Of a DNA stretch of 64,000 nt, positions 13,140-23,713 are shown in pieces (the first letter of the stretch is position 1; every line of letters starts with the position of its first letter). Source of the DNA: Isoetes taiwanensis. Taxonomy: Eukaryota; Streptophyta; Lycopodiopsida; Isoetales; Isoetaceae. A model generated the notes under the pieces. The model saw only the letters and a list, made by a program, of their open reading frames with translations, made no database searches and was not told the DNA's origin. The stretch covers positions 1 through 64,000 of the forward strand of contig JAJEKV010000146.1 in NCBI GenBank assembly GCA_021234155.1, in the 5' to 3' direction. A program made the position numbers and the translations under genes.

Positions 13140-13319
13140 GCCGCATCGACGCCCGAAGTCACGCCGTCGTGTCACGCCGCGCCACGCCACGGCGACGTCT
13201 GCCGACGTCGCGTGCGACGCACGTCGCATGCGACGTGTCTGCAGCGACGTCTGTGCGACGCCGTCAGACGTCGCATAGACGTCGCACAGACGTCGCTAAA
13301 TGACCTTTTTCTTGTTGTG
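13140..13319. repeat. ACGTCGC-rich subterminal cluster with CACTA-like terminus
   Basis: ACGTCGC/GCGACGT words occur about ten times in 170 bp, including the perfect palindrome ACGTCGCATGCGACGT. The segment ends in the TTTTTCTTGTTGTG terminus (CACAACAAGAAAAA on the minus strand). This arrangement is typical of the subterminal region of a CACTA DNA transposon. A related but weaker cluster sits at 10255-10335. Confidence 0.65.
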
Positions 13320-13745
13320 ACCTTGGCATGTTTGAGCCTTAGTGGCATGTTGGTGCCTAGGCGGCATGCTTGAGCCACCTTGGCAGGTTGGAGCCTAAGT
13401 GGCATGTTGGAGCCCACATGGCATGTTTGAGCCATCTTGATATGTTGGAGCCTAAGTGGCATGAAGCCCACGTGGCATGTTTGAGCCACCTTGGCATGTT
13501 TGAGCCTAGGTGTCATGTTGAAGCCTAGGTGGCATGTTTGAGGCACGTTGGCATGTTGGAGCCTAGGTCGCATGTTGGAGCCTATGTGGCATGTTGGAGC
13601 CTATAGACGGCATGTAGGAGCCCGCGTGGCATGTTTGAGCCTAGGTGGCATGTTGGTGCCTAGATGGCATGCTTGAGCCACCTTGGCATGTTGGAGCCTA
13701 GGTAGTATGTTGGAGCCCATGTGGCATGTTTGAGACACCTTGGAT
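13320..13745. repeat. Minisatellite, GGCATGTTGGAGCCTAGGT unit
   Basis: Roughly 18-24-bp units built from GGCATGTT(T/G)GAGCC followed by TAGGT, TAAGT, ACCTT or CATGT occur about 18 times. The array begins exactly after the CACTA-like terminus and stops before the LTR element. No coding potential is credible, although minus-strand frames stay open because of the repeat. Confidence 0.9.
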
Positions 13746-13809
13746 CTAACCGTTGAAGGTATTTTTCATGAATGTAAAACAGTACGATACATTTCCAAAT
13801 TTGAGCACA

Positions 13810-14152
13810 TGTTAGTTGTGAGTTCTTGGCATGCACCCTGCAGCAGCAGTCTATGACTGCCGGATGCTACAAAGCTGCCATGCTCATGATCACAAAACAA
13901 GAACAAGACAAAGAAATATGTACAAAGAATGAAGGGGAACGTGGCCAAATGAGGCTCTCCAAATATGAGATCAAACCTAAGTACATCTAAAGAGGCTCCA
14001 GTCTAATAATATAGTGTAGACCGCAAATCTGAGCCCTACATCTAGCTAATCTAAGCCATACACTTAAGTTAACCTAAGCATGCCAAGTGTCAGTCTGCCA
14101 CCACTGACACCTAACATGTGCATGCACAATGTTAACTACTAGGTGGTTAACA
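13810..14152 (-). repeat. LTR (3' copy in element orientation)
   Basis: 343-bp terminal repeat, TG..CA bounded (TGTTAGTTGTGAG to GGTGGTTAACA). It differs from the other copy by a handful of substitutions and short indels, so the insertion is fairly recent. The terminal inverted repeat is TGTTA/TAACA. Confidence 0.85.
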
Positions 14153-14239
14153 CTGCCTCCCCCTAAAAGTTTTTAGCACAAAAACATGTACAGACTTTTA
14201 TAAGAGAAGTCCGACAATTACAACAGGGTGCCAAAAATA

Positions 14240-14880
14240 TAGGGGCGAAAATGATGGTAATGGTAATGGTAATGGTAATGGTTTGTTGTGTCGCCGAAAG
14301 ATCTTCATGAAGGCATTGATGACGAATAGGATCCAAAGGAATGTCGATGCAGAACGTGGATCAGAGGAACTGGGGCAAGAAAAATATGAAGTCTAACCCC
14401 TTATATCATGGGTAAGTCCATGTGAACAAATAGTGCCCAAAATTGCACTTAAAAATAATTATGATAGGGGGTCTTAAAAAACATAAGCACGAGGAAAGCA
14501 TCCCCCGTGATCAGCCATAGAAGAGCATGGCTATGTGTGACAATATGTGTGCATAGCGTGGATCTTGAGCAAGAAGCGTGGCCATGAGCATGAGCAAGCG
14601 TGGGTGCAGCGTGGCTCTGTGAGCTGGGCGTGAGTATGGCTGGTGAGGCGTGAGTGTGGGAAGAAGAAGCGTGAGCAGTGTGGTTGTGGCGTGGACATTG
14701 GATTAATAGCGTGGGCTGCGTGGGCCGTGAGCCGTGTCCCGTGGAAGAAAACTAGAGCGTGGGTGTGGGGCCCCATGAGCGTGACCCCGTGAGCCGTGGG
14801 TAAGCAATAAAGTTTGAGCGTGGGTCAACACATGAGCGTGGGCATGGGTGGGAGCGTGGGGCCATCGTGACCCGTGATCA
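14240..14880. repeat. GGTAAT microsatellite and GTG-rich degenerate repeat
   Basis: ATGGTAATGGTAATGGTAAT, about five hexamer copies, lies at 14252-14283. From 14540 to 14880 the sequence is a degenerate repeat around GCGTGGNNNTGAGC. Both are inside the non-coding LTR element. ORFs here are by-products of composition. Confidence 0.8.
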
Positions 14881-15489
14881 ACCCAAAGAGGCGGCAAGCC
14901 CTAAAGTTATAGTAAACCCTAAACGGCCGTTTCAGAGTTCTGCCGAGATGTGGTGCTGCTGCCTCTAATTTCTGCAGGCTCTGCTGATGTTTTGCCGAGA
15001 TAGTCTGCCGAGATGAGCAAATGGTAGGCCGAGATGGAGCGAAATATCTGCCTCCAATTTTGTAGGCTAAAGATAGTTTACAGAAAGAAGGGGATCCTGA
15101 TATGGTGCCGAAATGGGAGCTTCTATGAATAGGAACTAACCGGATATCCTGTAACTGAGCCATTTGATTGCATGAAGCGGTGCTGCCGGGTAGAATGATG
15201 CAGAGGGAAAATAGCTGCTTCCACTGTGAAGAAATCGATGAGTCGTGAAGGAATGCTGCTTAGTTTTGGATATTGGATTGTGCCCCTGAGACGTGCTGGC
15301 TTGGATAAAATATCTGACCCATAAAGATTTTTGAATAGAATCTAGCGTTGAATGATGAAAATGTTTACTTGTTTGCAGTACAGAAAGCTGGCCTGATGCT
15401 TCCAAGATCCACTGATAGATGAGCCTTCTGGGTGTGCAACCGGTATATGTTTGAACAGATGGATGGGGGCTAGCCCCAGTGCTGGCCCT

Positions 15490-15545
15490 CTGAAAGAATA
15501 GAATAGAATAGAATAGAATATGATTTTATCGTCCACGGAGACCAG
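15490..15545 (-). repeat. Retroposon 3' end with TATTC tail, reverse orientation
   Basis: Four copies of GAATA adjoin ATTTTATCGTCCACGGAGACC. On the minus strand this reads GGTCTCCGTGGACG then an A/T spacer and a (TATTC)n tail. The same arrangement occurs at 16266-16310, and a related one in plus orientation at 22246-22283. It looks like the 3' end of a LINE or LINE-dependent SINE that ends in a pentamer repeat. Confidence 0.55.
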
Positions 15546-16263
15546 AAGAATGCAAACGAATTTGAGGCTAAAAGACTTTAAGAAAATCCTTCTCTTTCCA
15601 TGTTCTGAAAAAAAACAGAGTGCCTGTGCTTGAAGTGGACGGGTGAACTAGATAGAGCGTCAGCAACTTAGAATATCGGTGTGATGCAGTGGGCTCTGCG
15701 GTAATGTATAAGCGCAAGAAACTTCTGAAACTCTTGTATTTGCAGGAGCTATGGAGACAAATTACTGGCTTTTGCAGAAGAAAACCTTGAAACTAAGCAG
15801 CCAGGAATGTGAACATATGGGTTTCAAGGGGGCTAGCCAAGTGCTGGCCCTCTATAAATAAACGGAAGAAGAAATGATAAAGAATATTTTTGGTGTGCAA
15901 GAGCACGATTGCTGATAAAAATGAGAGAAAAACAGAGGATAATGAAAAAGATCATGATATTTTGACAATTTTTTAGCAAATAGAAGAGAAAAGAGGATCA
16001 AACTGTTGATTTTTCTGAAAATCTTGCAGAGAGGAGTGCTGTCACCACTCCAGAAATCCTGGAACCGCAAACTGTGCTTGCTGCACTTGAAAAATAGAGT
16101 CTTGAGAACAGATTTACGAAATTAAATTTGATCAGCTGGCAGAATCATCAGCTGTTTGGAAAACAAAGGCCTCCAAGCGGATACATAAATCGACTTGGTT
16201 GGGCAACTAAGGAAACCTAACAAGGGAAGAATAGTATACAAGAAGTCTTCAAAACGGGGAAGA

Positions 16264-16312
16264 ATGAATAGAATAGAATAGAATAGTTTTTTTAACGTCC
16301 ACGGAGACCAAT
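16264..16312 (-). repeat. Second retroposon 3' end with TATTC tail
   Basis: GAATAGAATAGAATAGAATAG then TTTTTTTAACGTCCACGGAGACC; on the minus strand GGTCTCCGTGGACGTT plus pentamer tail. It is the same family end as at 15490-15545. Confidence 0.55.
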
Positions 16313-16624
16313 AGGTCATGGGACCCATACAATGGGCTAGTACAATCATTACTACTAGGATTAAAAAACCCCTGCCTCGAAAGGTTTTCAAGGGAAAAAC
16401 CTTTGCAGTAATGATGATACTAGACAAGCAGAGATAATGACTACTGAGGGCTCAGTAATTGCTGACGTTTATCTAGAACCTCAAGTATGTATAATGCCAA
16501 GTCATGCACAGATGGTGCTCTGAGAAGTTGTGGAAGTGTGGAATGGAATGCTAAGGTCACGAGACAACAGCAAACAGCAAGGGGAAGAAAGTGATCACGA
16601 GCGAACCCGGCATAACGACGCCAG

Positions 16625-16960
16625 TGTTAGTTGTGAGTTCTTGGCATGCACCCTGCAGCAGCAGTCTATGACTGCCGGATGCTACAAAGCTGCCATGCTC
16701 ATGATCACAAAACAAGAACAAGACAAAGAAATATGTACAAAGAATGGGAACATGGCCAAATGAGGCTCTCCAAATATGAGATCAAACCTGAGTACATCTG
16801 AAGAGGCTCCAGTCTAATATAGTGTAGACCGCAAATCTGAGCCCTACATCTAGCTAATCTAAGCCATACACTTAAGTTAACCCAAGCATGCCAAGTGTCA
16901 GTCTGCCACCACTGACACCTAACATGTGCATGCACAATGTTAACCACTAGGTGGTTAACA
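16625..16960 (-). repeat. LTR (5' copy in element orientation)
   Basis: 336-bp terminal repeat, direct copy of 13810-14152, followed by the right-hand GCACA duplication. Reading on the minus strand, the primer-binding-site candidate TGGCGTCGTTATGCCGGG starts one base inside the element. Confidence 0.85.
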
Positions 16961-16969
16961 GCACACAAA

Positions 16970-17505
16970 GAATATTCCAGGTGGTGGTGCTTTGCTTAAG
17001 AAATAGCCTCAAGAAAACCTCAAAAAAACCATACTTTCTTAAGAAATAGTTGCATAAAAACTATACCTAGTTATAAATCACACCACTTCAAAAAACCACA
17101 CTTCCTTAAAAAACAGCCACTTAAAAACTACACCTACTTAAAAACCACACCTAAAAAAACTATACTTACTTTAAAAAACAACTACTCAAAAACTACACCT
17201 AGTTATATAAACCACACCTAAAAAAATCATACTTCCTTAAAAATAACTTCTTAAAAACTACACCACTTCAGAAAACCATACTTTATTAAAAAACAACCAC
17301 TTAAACTACACCCGCTTATAAACGACACTTCGAAAAACCATACTCAAAAAACTACACCCACTTATAAACCACACCTCAAAAAACAACACCTCAATTAAAA
17401 AAATCACACCACTTCAAAAAACTATACTTCCTAAAAAAACAACCACTTAAAAACTATACCTCCTTATAAACCACACTTCAAAAAACTATACTTCCATAAG
17501 CCGAC
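16970..17505. repeat. AC-rich minisatellite
   Basis: Degenerate units of about 18-25 bp built from ACTTAAAAACTACACC, TTATAAACCACACCT and CAAAAAACCATACTTCC. The same family reappears at 20615-20815, with 3.1 kb of different sequence between. Confidence 0.85.
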
Positions 17506-20500
17506 ACCAACTGCTTCCGAAGCCATTTGAAGAGCATTTAAGGCAGTTGCTTGAATTCTGTAACTGGTATGATGTATCGCACCACACTCTTGCAGAATTT
17601 CTCTCACGAGCCTGGCAAATGGGAGACGGAATGACCATCTCGATTGCTCTTCCGATACTTCTTAATCTCGCTTTTTAATGCCAGGGGCTTCGTCTTCCGC
17701 TCAGGCCACTACCCTCACCCACCCCAGCATTTGGAGCCTGTTGCTCGGGAGACTCTTAGGCCGCCTCACCCCAAAGACATCTGCCCGTCGTTCCCTACCG
17801 ACTCTTCCGCTGTCTCCCTCCACATTCCAGGTCGCCTTCCCCTTTACGGGTTGGGCCTCCTCCTTTGATTTGAAGGTCCTGCACCTCCACAGGGAGGAAC
17901 AGGGAGGAGTAGGAAAGAGCAAGAAGAGGCGGCTGCCCAATAATTAATCCGGCGTCATATTCGCCCCGGTCTCTCACATTTTCATCCTCGTCTCCGAACC
18001 GAGTGCACCTCCCTACTTACTCGGGGCTGCTTCTCCGTCATTGTCATGCGGATTTCTTTTCCGGGTCTTCGTTAGGCATGGTGGGAGGAGGAGAATCTCT
18101 ATCAGAGACTTGAGTCGATGAAGAAGGCGGACTAATGTAATCACCGCCTTACACCACACGGATGGATCCTTGCATTTTGTTTAGTTCTTGCCATGGCTTC
18201 TCACGGATGGCGCTTTATACTACTTAACACCGACAAAAATAGACAAGCGGCAAGAGATAAATAGTAAAAACAGAAGTTAAAGTAAAATATGATGGTAACG
18301 TTTTTAAATAATTGTACGGAACCCTAAAAAAAAATATCGGACAAAATACGGAACCCTAAAAAACATCGATTTAAAACACAAATAAAAACCGAGATTCAAA
18401 GCACTAGCCCGATAGACAATTTCTTGTTGATCGCGAACTCACTAAACTTTACATTTCCCTCTTGCACAGAACCAACCCTAATGCCATCAATAAAATAATG
18501 GAAGTCGCCATCAATCTCCTCTGTCTCCATTAGCACTCTTAGCTTCGATAATGGCTATTCGCTTTCCATGGTGGCCGTATAAATGACTTCCTCCCTCTCC
18601 ATACTCGAATATCCACCGTGACGGAGTGTCTCATTATGGTCCTCAAACGGCTCCCAAAAAGTTGTGCGACCTCTCTTTTTACGTTTCCTTCGTTCTAGTT
18701 GACAATTAACATTATAAATATTGTTTTGGAAGAAAGTATCCGAACTTAAAGGAGGACTTAACTACGCTGGACCTCTGTTAGTTGACCGGATGATTCGTGG
18801 AATCGAACATCAGTCGGAACCAAAAATAAGCCATCCACAAAATCTAGGGGGGAGAAAGCACGATATGTCTTTGAGCTTTTGAACTTCCTGCGCCATCCGG
18901 AATATGTTAGCAAATACCTCAAGCGGTGTGAAGATTTTGAAACTCATCCCCACGCCTCCGTTTTCGGACATTCCGCTTGCACCTCGTCGACCATGCATTT
19001 CTTCATTGCAATTACATTGTTCTCATTAGTCGTGGCTTACAAAGTTCACTTAAAGGGGCAATTCAACCGCCTCAAGCTTCGGTTTCCACGGCCTTTACGT
19101 TATAATCATGTCCGTAAAACCGGATGCCTATACCCCGCAAGGTCACGGCATCCATACCTTGAAAAGGACAATTCCGATGTCTATGTGATACACGACAAGT
19201 ACACTACTAATACTTTTCGGTAGGAATGACATCCACGACGTCGATAAACATAAACCTCGCACAATAAATTTGTTTGTAAACACGTGTCAACGAAAGAAAT
19301 GAAAAGATAAGAAGATCACACGACGCCGAAACTATCTCTCTACGATTAAGTAGGCGCTTGACTAGCCCGGCGTCGTGTGATCCATTTAAGGTGGTTACCA
19401 TTTGCGGGCAATTTTGGGAAGTTTTTTGGTGGAGATTAGCTCTTTGGCCATATCGAAGGGGTATATGCATGTCGTATTGTTATACTTTCCACTTTTAGGC
19501 GCTAGAATTCAACTTGAACTCTTTTTATCCTACCTATCCAATGTGTCCGCATCGCCTGATCGCCTTTGTCGCTTAACTCTATGCTCGCCCTCGTTGATGG
19601 CGGCATACTCACCCACGAACCTATTGAGACAAAACCTCCCACTTCTTGACCTTGGGAGTTCTCGTAAATGGGGCAAGAACACGAAATTAAGGGAGACATG
19701 GATTGCGATGAGGAGTGAAGGCGAGAGGATGCACGAGAGGCCGGAGTGACAATACTGAAGTTTGGCGCCAAAATTTGACAAGGGAGTTGGTGACGCCGAC
19801 AAGAGGGCGGTCAAAGTCACCATTATTTTTTGGCGACTCCTCGAAAAATACGGGCCATTAAAATGGTTGCAATAAAAGCACTGTGCATCCCCTATGAAAA
19901 TACGCCATGTGGATGCCAAGTAAGCCTGCTCATCCTTCTACCTGCCAAGTAATACTGACTTTCGTAAAAAAGGCGCAAACCTGATTGGTCCTGGCGAATC
20001 TGACGTGGAAATCTTTAGCCCAAGATAAGGGCCATTTTCAGACCCCAAATCCGCCCTAATGTAAATTTAAAATACCCAGCGTATAAAATACCCCCACACT
20101 CTAATATCATATAACATAAGATTTTGTAAAATGGAGGCTGAATTTCCAAAACAAAGCAATCCTAATAAACTACACCCCAAACCTTAAAAAAGTTAGTCAG
20201 GAGTCTTGCTCCATACCAAACCTCCCTTGATTCGAAGAGGATTATAGGTATTTTAAACATAAAAAAATATATTTGTTGATCAAGCTCGTCTCACCATCTA
20301 ATAGTTTTGGTACTGTGGTTGCACCTTTTATAGTTGTAAATTTGTACTGAGCATCTTAATGTATGAGCTTGATTATGTAAGGTACTTAAAAATTTTGCCC
20401 AACTAATGTATTCAAGTATTGATAGTTTGAAGGAAAAAGATTGTAGATTTCTTTCAAATGTTGATAGCCTGAAGCGGTCCATATAAGAGTTGTGTAAATA

Positions 20501-20610
20501 CTGATCACTAAAAGACTAAGAGGAAATATGGTCAGATCAGATAAGAAAATGCACTCTATTATTTTGCCAAGTGGATCATTTCTGTAGAATAGGGCAATAG
20601 TCAAGGTGCA
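17506..20610. other. 3.1 kb with no recognised gene
   Basis: Short open frames exist (18879-19223 plus, 114 codons; 19530-19919 minus, 129 codons) but they show no domain, splice pattern or codon signal that I recognise. One clear structure is a perfect 15-bp inverted repeat, GATCACACGACGCCG at 19315-19329 and CGGCGTCGTGTGATC at 19368-19382, with about 38 bp between. Because the AC-rich minisatellite lies on both sides, this block could be an insertion into one original repeat array; no target duplication was found. Confidence 0.5.
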
Positions 20611-20614
20611 GAGG

Positions 20615-20815
20615 GGAAACTACTTAAAAACTACACCTAGTTATAAACTACACCTCAAAAAACAACACCCCCCTAAAAAAAAGCAACACCTCTTTAAAAA
20701 AAAATGACACCTCAAAAAAAGACACACCTTAAAAAAAAAAAAAAAAACTATAGCTCCGTAAAAAAAAACTACACCGCCTCCTTATCTTATCTTATCTTAA
20801 TAAACCACACCTCCA
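20615..20815. repeat. AC-rich minisatellite, second block
   Basis: Same word family as 16970-17505 (ACTTAAAAACTACACCTAG, AAAACTACACC), with A-runs and a TTATC trimer at 20783-20797. It is followed by 20816-21463, where I see no gene, only a perfect 11-bp inverted repeat ACATGACCTTT/AAAGGTCATGT (21399-21434) enclosing a telomere-like TTAGGGTTAGGG. Confidence 0.8.
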
Positions 20816-21463
20816 TATAACCACATGTAGATTTTTTGGAACAATGACATGTGGTCTTTTTATTACTGTTGTTTTTAGGTGTGGACCCAGAATTGGGGTG
20901 GTAGTGATTAATTGGGAATTAATGAGGCTATCTAGATACATCAATTACTGAGGCTTTCAGGGTCACTACCCCCCTTCCCAATACACAGGAGTGCGCATAG
21001 AATAGAACATCATCATCCATAGAACTGAAACATAGAATAACATCTAATCTATTTACCTAAACATACGTGGTTAGGTTCCTTTGTTCGGGATTGTGATCTC
21101 AGAATCTATAAGGCCTCTAAGGCTGGACTAACATGATAAACCAGCTCATTGCCAGACTAAAAGTTGGCATTGCACAACAGAATTGCTGTTTACCTAAACC
21201 TTGGCTTGCTCCAGCTCCTCTGAATGCGCACATGCTTTTGTTCAAGGCAAAGGCGACCGAATCTTTAAGATCTGTTGTGTAAAGCCGGCTTGGCAGCGTC
21301 TGGCAATGCGAAATAGCAGCTTAGCTTAGCCGGAATGGCTCTTGGAAGTTGGAATGTGAAAAGGGCAAAGGTTTAGGGTTTCCCCTTTTGTTCCTTTTAC
21401 ATGACCTTTTAGGGTTAGGGTTGAAAGGTCATGTGGGGTTTTGCCATGTGGCAAAGGGGTTAA

Positions 21464-22222
21464 ATGCACATGTTTATAGACATGTGCAACATAGAAAGTT
21501 GCTCCCTAGGGTGCAACCCTTTACGGTTTCCAAGTACATGTTGTCAAGGCGACAAGTACAAGTGGCGTGGTAGTATACTATACATATTCGTACCGTATAT
21601 TATGCTAGAATGTCACACATGGGCTAAGGGATGGTTTGCTGATGCCACTCAATGGATGGCACGATGGGGGATGAATATTTATGATTTAGCTTTGCATAAA
21701 GATGATATCCACACACGGGTCAAAATGAATGTTCTTCATAGGACATGGAGAGATGGAGCAGTAAAAAGAGAGTTTTATAGGGCCCATATTGATCCTACAT
21801 TGCAAGAGGCAAAGTATTTGGCAGAGGGGATTTCCACGAAGCATAGACATGCCATCTGCAGGATGAGACTGAGCTCAAATAGGCTTGGTGTTGAAGTAGG
21901 CAGGTGGAATGACATTCCTCACGAGTTTAGATTGTGTAAGATATGTGAGGCAGGGATACTTGAAGATGCAAAACATGTACTTCTACATTGCCATGCTTAC
22001 AGAGATATTCGAGAGAAGTATGATATATGTGCTGACACGTTAATGGCTTTCTTTGATTTTCCAGGGTCACGTATTGGGAGATGTATCATTGATATTTTAG
22101 AGCGTAGGGATGATGTTTTAAGAACCTTAAAAGTAGATGAGTTAGAGATAGGAGATACTAATGTATTACTATCAGAGGATGCATTAGATCATTTGTTTTA
22201 TAATGTTGAATGCACAAGTTGA
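21464..22222 (+). pseudogene. LINE ORF2 C-terminus with zinc-knuckle-like motif
   Basis: The last ~200 codons encode a segment typical of the C-terminal end of plant/animal-type LINE reverse transcriptases: RLSSNRLGVEVGRW.. followed by LCKICEAGILEDAKHVLLHC, a C-x2-C-x10-H-x4-C pattern (the zf-RVT-like knuckle). No RT catalytic core precedes it, so this is a 5'-truncated copy, the usual result of target-primed reverse transcription. The stop is at 22220-22222. The 3' UTR ends 60 bp later in an ATTTC repeat. The first ~50 residues may be unrelated flanking sequence. Confidence 0.7.
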
Positions 22223-22239
22223 ATATCTTATAGACCTGG

Positions 22240-22284
22240 CGGTCTCACAGACGTAATAATCAAATTTCATTTCATTTCATTTCT
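22240..22284 (+). repeat. LINE 3' terminus with ATTTC tail
   Basis: ACCTGGCGGTCTCACAGACG is followed by an A/T spacer and TTTCATTTCATTTCATTTC. The design (GGTCTC..GACG, spacer, pentamer tail) matches the reverse-oriented ends at 15490 and 16264. Confidence 0.7.
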
Positions 22285-22291
22285 CTGTCTC

Positions 22292-22836
22292 ATGGCACAG
22301 CAAAAGGAGACTATGTCGAAAAAAACAAAAGTGGGGACTTCTGATGCAGAAATCGATCCCAAACAAAAGGCCGAAAGTGATAGTGAATCGTATGAAGTCG
22401 AAATCTCCCTAGCAACTATTATGAAGGAGGAGCAGATCAAAAGTCTAAAATTAGAGAAGAAGCTCTTCGCTCTAATTTCCTACACTTGCAGGAAGAATTA
22501 AATGTGGTCAAAGAAGACATTATTGATCTAAAAGAAAAATTGTCTAATACTGTGGCAGAATCGGCGATGGATGGGATTATTAATTTACATTGCATTTGAT
22601 GAATTTGTAGAAATCCAGGAGCGAATTTAAAAGGCATTAAATCTCTGAATAGTGGGTTTGCCTGAACAGGAAAATGAGAATACCAAGGAAACAGTTGAAA
22701 AATTCTTGAAGGAGCATATGCTGGTAACTAAACTTGAAATTTCAGATGCCTATAGACTAGGGAAAAAGGGCTCTGGCACGCAGAGTATCCTGTTGAAGTT
22801 TTCTAACAGAGAGGCAAAGATCCAAGTATTGAAATA
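22292..22836 (+). pseudogene. L1-like LINE ORF1 (RNA-binding protein), broken
   Basis: An acidic/basic, coiled-coil-like N-terminus (EIDPKQKAESDSESYEVEIS.. and LEKKLF) leads into VGLPEQENENTKETVEKFL then ISDAYRLGKKGSGTQSILLK and FSNREAKIQVLK. This order (I/VxGxPE, helix, d-AyRxGk, PIxvkF, r..IL) is the L1 ORF1p/transposase-22 RNA-recognition layout. A stop at 22499 and a second near 22627 divide it. It belongs with the endonuclease frame downstream. It starts only a few bases after the ATTTC tail of the previous LINE, i.e. the two copies lie head to tail. Confidence 0.65.
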
Positions 22837-23713
22837 GAGGTTTTTTTTCAAAGGGAAATTCATTTGGGTGAATGACGACCTCACAAAAGAACAGGTTCAA
22901 AAGAAGAAGAAGGAGATTCTGAAATTTAAAGAAGCAAAGGAGAAAAATCAAAATGTTAAGTGGCTGAAAGGAAAAGTTGTTGTGACAGAATAGGATCAAT
23001 GTGAGGTCTTAGCATTGCCATATGGAATATTAATTGATTAATTGTTGACAAAGTAATAACAATACAGGAAACTCTTGTTGGGATAGATATAATTTGCTTT
23101 ACTGAGACCGAAGAACATGAGCTATATGCTCTCCCTGATGTATCGGGATTTGAATTGACTTATTCAGTGAAAAATAAGAGATTTAGAAACATGGATAACG
23201 GAAATGGTGGGCTTGCTTGTTATGTTAAAGGTCTTGTAAAAGGGGTTAGAACAGATAAAAATGGACAATACATGTGGATTGAGATATGTGGATCAATGGC
23301 CGTATATTATTTAGCTATTTGCTACTTTGCTCCCGGGCATAAGAAGGCTTATGTAGAAACTGATGCTTGTCAAGATGATTTGTTCTTTGCATTAGAACAA
23401 GATATAATATATTTTCGAAACAGAGGTGAGGTGATTCTATCAGGAGACTTCAATAATAGAATAGGGCATAGACAAGCATCGATGTACACATTTTCGAGGA
23501 TCCTCTTTGGCTGGAACAAATGGATAGAGATGATTTGATAGCTGAGGGATGGGACAGACAATCCTCAGATAGCATAGTTACAAAATCGGGTAGACAATTG
23601 CTCACCCTGTGCTGTAGCACAAACATGCTCATATGCAATGGCCTGCGCAGATTTCCAGAAACTCAAAGCAACACATGCAGAGCCAGGAGTACTGTAGATT
23701 ATGTGATTATGGG
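22837..23713 (+). pseudogene. L1-like LINE ORF2, endonuclease half (left part)
   Basis: After several stops the frame 23155-23538 gives an apurinic-endonuclease-like domain: NGNGGLACYVKG, then AICYFAPGHKK, FFALEQDI, and GEVILSGDFNNRIG, where the GDFN motif is the metal/DNA-phosphate-binding signature of LINE endonucleases. A second frame (23520-23712) carries LTLCCSTNMLICNG.. and STVDYVIM, the conserved D-Y-V motif near the domain's end. The frame is then cut by an LTR retrotransposon and resumes at 53715. The domain would nick target DNA for priming. Several stops and shifts mean it is inactive unless the consensus is wrong. Confidence 0.75.

Larger units (their letters stand above)
10195..13319. 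mobile_element. Probable CACTA-type DNA transposon, right end resolved
   Basis: The sequence ending at 13319 reads, on the minus strand, CACAACAAGAAAAAGG followed by TCATTTAGCGACGTC. That closely matches the usual CACTA (En/Spm) plant terminus, which begins CACTACAAGAAA. Just inside it (13140-13310) and near the left side (10255-10335) lie clusters of the same ACGTCGC words; both sides contain AGACGTCGCATA. Such subterminal repeats are transposase-binding sites in CACTA elements. The left terminus and target duplication could not be fixed, so the start is approximate. Inside are a pyrimidine-rich tract, a tandem hairpin array and a small split gene. The superfamily call rests on established TIR knowledge; the extent is inference. 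Confidence 0.5.
13810..16960 (-). mobile_element. Non-coding LTR retrotransposon (TRIM/LARD-like)
   Basis: Two direct repeats of about 340 bp (13810-14152 and 16625-16960) start TGTTAG and end GTTAACA. They are flanked by the identical 5-bp target duplication GCACA (13805-13809 and 16961-16965). Next to the left repeat is CTGCCTCCCCCT, which on the minus strand is a polypurine tract, and next to the right repeat on the minus strand is TGGCGTCGTTATGCCGGG, a TGG-initial primer-binding-site candidate. The element therefore reads on the minus strand. Its 2.5-kb interior has no gag or pol frame, so it would need proteins from another element. It contains small GTG-rich and GAATA repeats. Confidence 0.85.

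Noticed and set aside
13172-13573. 133-codon minus-strand frame with regular peptide repeats
   Set aside because: It is the minisatellite and the ACGTCGC cluster read in one frame.
13320-13745. CRISPR-like array
   Set aside because: Units abut with no unique spacers, and the genome is eukaryotic; it is a minisatellite.
21400-21435. Telomere-type TTAGGG repeats
   Set aside because: Only two copies inside a short inverted repeat; plant-type TTTAGGG is not continued.
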